DNA of 17,019 nt, from assembly GCA_002372325.1 (NCBI GenBank), contig DFFT01000122.1, positions 3,698 to 20,716 on the forward strand, in the 5' to 3' direction. The first letter of the stretch is position 1. Each line of letters opens with the position of its first letter. Under the pieces are notes generated by a model. The model saw nothing but the letters and a program-made list of their open reading frames with translations, was not told where the DNA came from and did no database searches. The translations under genes and the position numbers were made by a program. This DNA comes from Succinivibrionaceae bacterium UBA3769. GTDB taxonomy: Bacteria > Pseudomonadota > Gammaproteobacteria > Enterobacterales > Succinivibrionaceae. Below are positions 12,329 through 17,019 of this stretch, piece after piece.

Positions 12329-15300
12329 TCAGGCCTTTCTGACCGCCTTCCCCTCCTGAGGATCCTCCTGGCATTCCTCAGGAACATCGTTCAGAGCCGC
12401 CGATCCCGGCCCTTCCTGGCTTACCGGACTGGGAGGACAGATATAGCAGCCCTGGCAGAAATCCACGCCCAGCTCCTCAAAAATCCGAAAATCCTCTTCG
12501 GTTTCGATCTGGGAAACCATGGTATGCATATGGAGGCCCCGGGCCATCTGAATCAGGGCCTTGATAATAATAAGATTGCTCTCGTCCCGGCTGATGTTCT
12601 GGGTGAAGTCAGGATGGAACTTGATATAGGAAACCGGGAGCAGCTTCAGCATATAGCCGAGACAGCCGCTCTTCCCGAAATTGTCCAAAGCAAAGCCGAG
12701 ACATCTGTTCCGGAACCGATTCATAAAGTTCAGCGCCGAATCCAGATGGCGGCTGACGTCATCCTCGTCGATCTCGAAGCAGATCACCCGGGTCAGGGCC
12801 AGATTGCTGTTAAGGAGATCCTGGAGCCGGGTAATAAAATCCTCATCGCAGATAGTCTCGGAGCTGATATTCACAAAAAGGACATCAATATCCCTGAGGC
12901 GCTCCGGATTGTCCCGGCAGATGCGGTTCAGGCTTTCCAGCATCCAGCTGTCAATGCGGGACATGATGTTAAAGCCGTAACAGCGGGTTACAAAGGCCGC
13001 AGGCTCGATAACATCCCGGCGATCCCCGATGATGCGGGCAAAAAGCTCATAGCATTTGCGGCTGCGATCGCTCATGTTCAGGATTTTCTGCCGCACCGCA
13101 AAAATCGATCCGCTGTCCAGCGCCTGGTGGATTCTGGTTACCAGGGAGACGGTCTCAGTATAATCAGGCAGCCTGTTAATAGTTTTGTCGGAAATGAAAA
13201 GATGATAGGTGTTAGGCCCCATGTCCATGGCAGACCGGCAGGCGGCATCGGCGCAGGAAAGGAGCGCGGAAACGCTGCCCCGGGCGGTATCAATAAGCAC
13301 CAGTCCCATGTTCATGGTGATAACGTGCATATTGCCGGCCACGTTGAGATGCAGACTGATAAGATCCCGGCGCCAGTTCTTGGCATGAACAATAGCCTCC
13401 CGGGCGGAGCACCCCCGCATCAGCACCGCAAATTCATTGCCGTTCAGCCGGAAAACGTCAAACTCCTTCCTGATGCCGGATTTCAGGCATTCCGCGATTT
13501 TGGTCAGGATCTGATCCCCGTAGACATGGCCGGCCACATCATTGATATAGTTAAGGTTCTGGATCCGCATAACGCAGAGCACGCCCTTGTTGGTGCCCTC
13601 CTGTTCCAGCGCCTGATTCAGAATTTCCATGAAATAACGGCGGTTGTACACTCCGGTAACGGTATCATGGCTTTCCAGATAGCGCAGACGGTTCACATAG
13701 CTTTCGTCCTGGCTCATATCGTAAAGCTCGCCGATAAAAAGGTACATGCTGTTGCTGACTATGCTCCGGGACTTCAGACGCTTTCTGAGTTCATTGGTGG
13801 GCATAAAGGTCAGGGACAGCTTCACCGGCACCGGATTTCCCTCCCGGCCCGTAATGACCAGATTGCAGACATCGCTCACCGAGGGCAGGGAATCGTCCTC
13901 CTCGGCCAGTCTGGCATTAACCTTGCGGATCATGCCGGCAAAAAAGTCGTTAAAAACCTCCGGCTCCCGGCAGATGGAGGAGAAGCGCCGATCCTGACTG
14001 CCGTCCGCCCCGGCTTTGAGATTTCCCGCGAGGGAGACAAAGGCCGGATTCACATCCTCGATATCTCCGGTCCAGGACATCAGGAAAAGTCCGGAGGAGC
14101 TGTGCTTGAGGAACTGACTGAGACGGTTGGAGTTCTCCTCCGCCAAAAGAAAGGCCTGCTCGCCCCGGGTCTTTTCATAATAAGCCCGGTAACCCATGGA
14201 GATGGAAACCATGATGCCCAGAAGGCCGGAAACCAGACAGAAATAGGTATGGGTTTCCGCCTCAAAGCCCAGATAGCCCAGAAGAGCCAGGTTCGGCACA
14301 TTCACTCCCAGGAGGAACATCTCCGCCACAAACACGTAGCCGAGATGAATGTAGTTCTGTTCCCTGAAGGCCCGGATAATGAAATAGCCTCCCAGAAGCA
14401 TCATGAGCGCATAGCTGAACAGCATAAACAGGAAGCCGGCCTTTTCCGGAACAAACCAGACCAAGGTCGCCCCGAAAAGTCCCAGCGCCGTAAAGAAGAT
14501 CTGCGCATAACGGAAAAACGCCGCACGGCAGGAGGGCAGAATAGTGAATACCGATCCTGAAAACCCCGCCAGAGCCAGCAGCCCTGCGGTGACATAGTCC
14601 CGCACCAGATCCGCATGGCTGCTGAAAAACCGCGACAGGATCGTAAGATAGCTGCCGGAGATCCAGATGCAGGCAGTGACCGCAAACGCCAGAACAGTGT
14701 AATAAAGGTAGCGCTTTTCCCGGAGAAATATGAAAAACACCAGTGAGGAGATAAAGACGATGAGCATAATGCCCGCGATAATGCCGTTTATCACCTTGTC
14801 CACGGTGTCGTAAAAATTGAATCTTTTAGCATCCACAAGACCGAAGCGGAACTGGGTGTCAAGGTCGGAGGTCAGGCGCACATAGACGGTGCTGTATTCA
14901 TGGTTGCGGGAAAAAATCGGAAAATCCCAGCCGCTGGAGGGAAAGAACTTGGAGCTTAAACCCCGGTCGATGCCGGTATGCCAGACGCTCACCAGCTGTC
15001 CCCGCTGGTTCTGCACAAAGACATCCACCTTTTTTATGAAAATATTGCTGACGCTGAGCACCATGCTGGCGCTGTCGCCGCTTCGGTTTTCCACCCGGAA
15101 GCGAAACCAGCGCACCCGGCTGGAGTCATTCCCCACCCACTTCACCGGCTCCACGCTGTAGCTGTCCCAGGCGCCGGAAACCTCCCAGGGCCACTGAGCC
15201 TTCGGGGAGGTACGGTTAACCTGAATGCTTCCTGAGATATCCAGCTGAATATTGCTGTCGTTCACGCGAATAACGGGAATATCTCCGGATCCTCCGGAAA

Positions 15301-15361
15301 ACGCTGCGGAAGAGCAAAGCAGCATAATAAGGCCCAGGGCTAGGGAAAAAATGAAACGCAT
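12329..15361 (-). CDS. Membrane sensor with 7TMR-DISM, PAS and degenerate GGDEF-EAL domains
   Basis: A 1010-residue protein. It has a signal peptide (about 1-22) and a beta-rich periplasmic domain resembling 7TMR-DISMED2 (about 40-180). Seven or eight membrane segments follow (about 191-395, 7TMR-DISM type), then a PAS domain (about 411-545, SSGLFLMSWTGDIEDVNPAF). The GGDEF domain (about 560-725) keeps INDVAGH but has NGNEF at 640-644 for GGDEF and MRIQN for the metal-binding D-x-D, so it should not make c-di-GMP. The EAL domain (about 740-980) has ELF at 772-774 and keeps N831 and FEIDE (862-866), but has DNFG (893-896) for DDFG and IKFHPDF (913-919) for the IKID motif. It should therefore lack phosphodiesterase activity. 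It may be a c-di-GMP receptor or a scaffold, as known for LapD and for CsrD (which also has a degenerate pair). The ribosome binding site is weak. Confidence 0.88.
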   Translation of the reverse strand: MRFIFSLALGLIMLLCSSAAFSGGSGDIPVIRVNDSNIQLDISGSIQVNRTSPKAQWPWEVSGAWDSYSVEPVKWVGNDSSRVRWFRFRVENRSGDSASMVLSVSNIFIKKVDVFVQNQRGQLVSVWHTGIDRGLSSKFFPSSGWDFPIFSRNHEYSTVYVRLTSDLDTQFRFGLVDAKRFNFYDTVDKVINGIIAGIMLIVFISSLVFFIFLREKRYLYYTVLAFAVTACIWISGSYLTILSRFFSSHADLVRDYVTAGLLALAGFSGSVFTILPSCRAAFFRYAQIFFTALGLFGATLVWFVPEKAGFLFMLFSYALMMLLGGYFIIRAFREQNYIHLGYVFVAEMFLLGVNVPNLALLGYLGFEAETHTYFCLVSGLLGIMVSISMGYRAYYEKTRGEQAFLLAEENSNRLSQFLKHSSSGLFLMSWTGDIEDVNPAFVSLAGNLKAGADGSQDRRFSSICREPEVFNDFFAGMIRKVNARLAEEDDSLPSVSDVCNLVITGREGNPVPVKLSLTFMPTNELRKRLKSRSIVSNSMYLFIGELYDMSQDESYVNRLRYLESHDTVTGVYNRRYFMEILNQALEQEGTNKGVLCVMRIQNLNYINDVAGHVYGDQILTKIAECLKSGIRKEFDVFRLNGNEFAVLMRGCSAREAIVHAKNWRRDLISLHLNVAGNMHVITMNMGLVLIDTARGSVSALLSCADAACRSAMDMGPNTYHLFISDKTINRLPDYTETVSLVTRIHQALDSGSIFAVRQKILNMSDRSRKCYELFARIIGDRRDVIEPAAFVTRCYGFNIMSRIDSWMLESLNRICRDNPERLRDIDVLFVNISSETICDEDFITRLQDLLNSNLALTRVICFEIDEDDVSRHLDSALNFMNRFRNRCLGFALDNFGKSGCLGYMLKLLPVSYIKFHPDFTQNISRDESNLIIIKALIQMARGLHMHTMVSQIETEEDFRIFEELGVDFCQGCYICPPSPVSQEGPGSAALNDVPEECQEDPQEGKAVRKA

Positions 15362-15431
15362 CTTTCGTCCAGGATTGCAGGGATAATCAGTTATTGTTAT
15401 GAAAGGTGAAAACCTTTTCCACTTTTTTTGA

Positions 15432-15461
15432 ATTATATCACACTATTCCCGGCGGATTGAA
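15432..15461 (-). promoter_or_regulatory. Extended -10 promoter of the GGDEF-EAL gene
   Basis: On the minus strand TATAAT (15437-15432) is preceded by TGA (15440-15438), an extended -10 element. A weak -35 TTCAAT (15461-15456) lies 18 bp upstream. The predicted leader is about 65 nt and contains a small AAAGGT/ACCTTT hairpin (15402-15417). Confidence 0.65.
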
Positions 15462-15467
15462 CATTCT

Positions 15468-15497
15468 TTGACAAAAAGTCACGAAAAGTACAATAAT
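15468..15497 (+). promoter_or_regulatory. Promoter of the methyltransferase-like gene
   Basis: Consensus TTGACA (15468-15473) with AATAAT (15492-15497, 5 of 6) at 18-bp spacing. It is back to back with the minus-strand promoter; the two -35 boxes are only 6 bp apart. The predicted leader to the ATG at 15610 is about 105 nt. Confidence 0.6.
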
Positions 15498-15501
15498 TAT
15501 T

Positions 15502-15517
15502 CGTTTTCCGGAAAACG
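15502..15517. promoter_or_regulatory. Perfect 16-bp palindrome, candidate operator
   Basis: CGTTTTCCGGAAAACG is self-complementary and lies at about -2 to +14 relative to the predicted plus-strand start. This is a classical place for a repressor dimer. The cognate regulator is not evident in the window. A hairpin role in the leader is the alternative. Confidence 0.5.
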
Positions 15518-15609
15518 CGGCTGAAAATTCCGTGTGGCGGTTTCAGGAATTATCTTAAAAATACCTTTGCAAACAAAAGGTTAACACGACAATCTGGTAA
15601 TTTTTATAC

Positions 15610-16227
15610 ATGTCAGAAGGTCTTTTAAATAAAGTCAGAGCATATTTCTTCCTTCCGCCGGGGGTTTTCGGACAGGGAGCGCTCCTGCATCTTGCGGGAT
15701 ACATCCTGATGCCGCTTTTTACGGGAGCCCCGGCCGGAAAGGCTGCTTTGCCTGAAAATACCGCTTTGCCGGAGAATGCTTCTTTGCCGGACGAAGCATC
15801 TTTTGCGGATATAGTTATGGAAAGACTTGCCGGGCTTCCCGGAGACCTCCTGTCTTATGCCGCTCTTCCCAAAACCGTTCCGGGACTCCTGCTCTTCGCA
15901 GCTGGCATAACGGCCGCTCTGCTGGCTATGAAGCCGTTTCTGAAATACCGCATAAGCCCGCATCCCCTGTCCCGGACACCTCACCGGATTTTTACCGCCG
16001 GCATCTACAGTCTGAGCAGAAATCCCATGTATCTTTCCCTCCTTTTAATGCTGGCGGGACTGGGACTTATGCTCTCTCCCTGGGTTTTGCCGGTAACCCT
16101 CCCCTATGCGTTCTTTTTCCTGAAAAGACAGATCCTCCGGGAAGAACGTTTTCTGAAAAAGACCTGTCCGGAATACCCTGATTATCTTAGCGCTGTCCCC
16201 CGCTGGTGCGGGATCCGGCGCGGTTAG
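15610..16227 (+). CDS. Isoprenylcysteine carboxyl methyltransferase-like membrane protein
   Basis: A 205-residue hydrophobic protein of the ICMT/PEMT-like membrane methyltransferase superfamily. It has the C-terminal signature GIYSLSRNPMYLSLLLMLAG (131-150), REERFLKKTCPEYPDYL (177-193) and VPRW (196-199), the SAM-binding half of the family. Membrane segments are near 22-38, 90-107, 138-158 and 158-174. The substrate is unknown; bacterial members do not necessarily act on prenylated proteins. The loop between the first two segments contains three tandem copies of a six-residue unit (46-63). The start has no visible Shine-Dalgarno sequence, but no later Met leaves the first membrane segment whole. 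The gene is divergent from the GGDEF-EAL gene and 174 bp upstream of ackA. Confidence 0.78.
   Translation: MSEGLLNKVRAYFFLPPGVFGQGALLHLAGYILMPLFTGAPAGKAALPENTALPENASLPDEASFADIVMERLAGLPGDLLSYAALPKTVPGLLLFAAGITAALLAMKPFLKYRISPHPLSRTPHRIFTAGIYSLSRNPMYLSLLLMLAGLGLMLSPWVLPVTLPYAFFFLKRQILREERFLKKTCPEYPDYLSAVPRWCGIRRG
15745..15798 (+). repeat. 18-bp in-frame tandem repeat (three copies)
   Basis: Three diverged copies begin at 15745, 15763 and 15781, sharing the core ctttgcc-ga. They encode ALPENT, ALPENA and SLPDEA, with a decayed fourth (SFADIV). The unit length keeps the frame, so copy number could vary between strains without breaking the protein. Confidence 0.85.
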
Positions 16228-16284
16228 CGGGCTCCGGAGACACCCGGCAGCATGGTGAGCGGCGTAGTTAAAAGCCGGCATTTG

Positions 16285-16293
16285 TGATAGAAT
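16285..16293 (+). promoter_or_regulatory. Candidate extended -10 promoter of ackA
   Basis: TGA followed by TAGAAT (16288-16293, 5 of 6) forms an extended -10 element 108 bp before ackA. The -35 region is poor. The leader holds an inverted repeat, AGCTGGTT and AACC-A-AGCT (about 16300-16322). No FNR box is seen in this 174-bp gap. Confidence 0.4.
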
Positions 16294-16401
16294 TCCGCAA
16301 GCTGGTTCAGCTTAACCAAGCTCTGACAAACACTGCGCCAGCGTATCTGCAGCGCTCTTAAAAACAGGAAAAAACTCTCCTGAAAACAAAGGATTCTCTA
16401 A

Positions 16402-17019
16402 ATGACTTCTAATGTGAATGCTGAAAAAACCGTACTGGTAATTAACTGCGGCAGCTCTTCTCTCAAATTTGCCATTATCAACCCGGATGACGGTCATGTA
16501 TTTCTGAACGGCATTGCTGAAAAGCTCGGCCTCTCAGACGCCCGCATCGAATGGCGTTTTGAGGGACTTGACAAGGAAAGCGCCGAACTCGGAGCCGGAG
16601 CCGATCACAACGTGGCTGTGGACTTTCTGAACAACAACGTTCTTTCAAAGAGAAAGGATCTTCTGGACTCCATCTGCGCTGTAGGACACCGCATCGTGCA
16701 GGGCGGCGAGCTTTACAGCGAACCCACGCTGGTGGACGATGAGGTGGAAAAAGGCATTGAAAGATGCATCCCGTTTGCGCCGCTTCACAACCCGGGACAT
16801 CTTATTGGCATCAGAGCCGCCAGAAAGGCCTTCAACAAGATTCCGCATGTAACGGTATTTGACACCGCCTTCCACCAGACCATGCCCGCCACGGCCTCTA
16901 TGTATGCCATCCCCTACGAGCTCTACAAGGAGTATGGCGTGCGCCGCTATGGTTTCCACGGCACGTCTCACCGCTACGTCTCTGCCCGCGCCTTGGAGTT
17001 CCTGGGCATGCAGGCCGAG
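16402..17019 (+). CDS. ackA: Acetate kinase, N-terminal half (runs off the window)
   Basis: Interconverts acetyl phosphate plus ADP and acetate plus ATP in the cytosol, the ATP-yielding step of acetate fermentation with Pta. An ATG at 16402 with AAAGGA 8 nt upstream opens a frame that continues to the last base: 206 codons of about 400. The ASKHA-fold motifs are clear: VLVINCGSSSLKFAII, GHRIVQGGELY, FAPLHNPGHLIGI, VFDTAFHQTMP (with the catalytic Asp) and RRYGFHGTSHRYV. The E. coli GHRIVHGG appears here as GHRIVQGG. The N-terminus is about seven residues longer than in E. coli. pta would be expected just beyond the right edge, by analogy with E. coli. Confidence 0.96.
   Translation, partial: MTSNVNAEKTVLVINCGSSSLKFAIINPDDGHVFLNGIAEKLGLSDARIEWRFEGLDKESAELGAGADHNVAVDFLNNNVLSKRKDLLDSICAVGHRIVQGGELYSEPTLVDDEVEKGIERCIPFAPLHNPGHLIGIRAARKAFNKIPHVTVFDTAFHQTMPATASMYAIPYELYKEYGVRRYGFHGTSHRYVSARALEFLGMQAE

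Noticed and set aside
12254..14560. 768-codon plus-strand open frame opposite the GGDEF-EAL gene
   Set aside because: It is fully antisense to a gene with clear domains; long antisense frames are expected from GC-biased codon use. Its translation is low-complexity in character and matches no family.

Overview
The window looks like core chromosome of a gammaproteobacterium with roughly 55% GC. LysC, PheS/PheT, KdsB, LpxK, FNR, UspE, TtcA and AckA all align by eye, along their lengths, with the enterobacterial proteins. FNR with acetate kinase suggests an anaerobic or facultative fermentative life. A Succinivibrionaceae/Aeromonadales-type host is my guess from the overall flavour; no rRNA or other marker confirms it. 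I see no prophage, insertion sequence, tRNA, CRISPR or integrase.

Layout. Positions 1-377 hold a tandem array of about 84-bp units, each with a long near-perfect hairpin; the array continues off the left edge. A sigma70-like promoter (533-561) then feeds a lysine riboswitch (582-742) in front of lysC (aspartokinase III), which ends in an intrinsic terminator. A minus-strand Bax-inhibitor-1/YccA-type membrane protein gene converges on lysC. Next, on the minus strand, come lpxK and kdsB, overlapping by one base (lipid A and Kdo activation). They are divergent from fnr, which is followed by uspE. ttcA converges on uspE across a strong hairpin. Upstream of ttcA, on the same strand, lie a possible 47-codon leader ORF and a small DUF5710 protein gene. 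The pheS-pheT operon follows; its terminator separates it from the DUF5710 gene, which sits downstream of pheT where ihfA lies in E. coli.

Upstream of pheS, a near-consensus promoter runs into an intrinsic terminator, so that the predicted start falls inside the terminator stem. This should end transcripts from the 1010-residue gene upstream but spare pheS transcripts. That long gene encodes a membrane protein with a 7TMR-DISM-like sensor, a PAS domain, and GGDEF and EAL domains that have both lost key catalytic residues, so it is probably a c-di-GMP receptor or scaffold and not an enzyme. It is divergent from a small isoprenylcysteine-methyltransferase-like membrane protein with an expanded hexapeptide repeat. 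The intergenic region between them has back-to-back promoters and a perfect 16-bp palindrome. The window ends inside ackA.

The genes cover separate core jobs: lysine/aspartate-family control, envelope lipid A/Kdo supply, anaerobic regulation with stress proteins, tRNA thiolation and charging, signalling and acetate fermentation. The parts most worth a second look are the hairpin array, the terminator-promoter overlap, the degenerate GGDEF-EAL protein and the small ORFs. I did not find a convincing multi-gene novel system.
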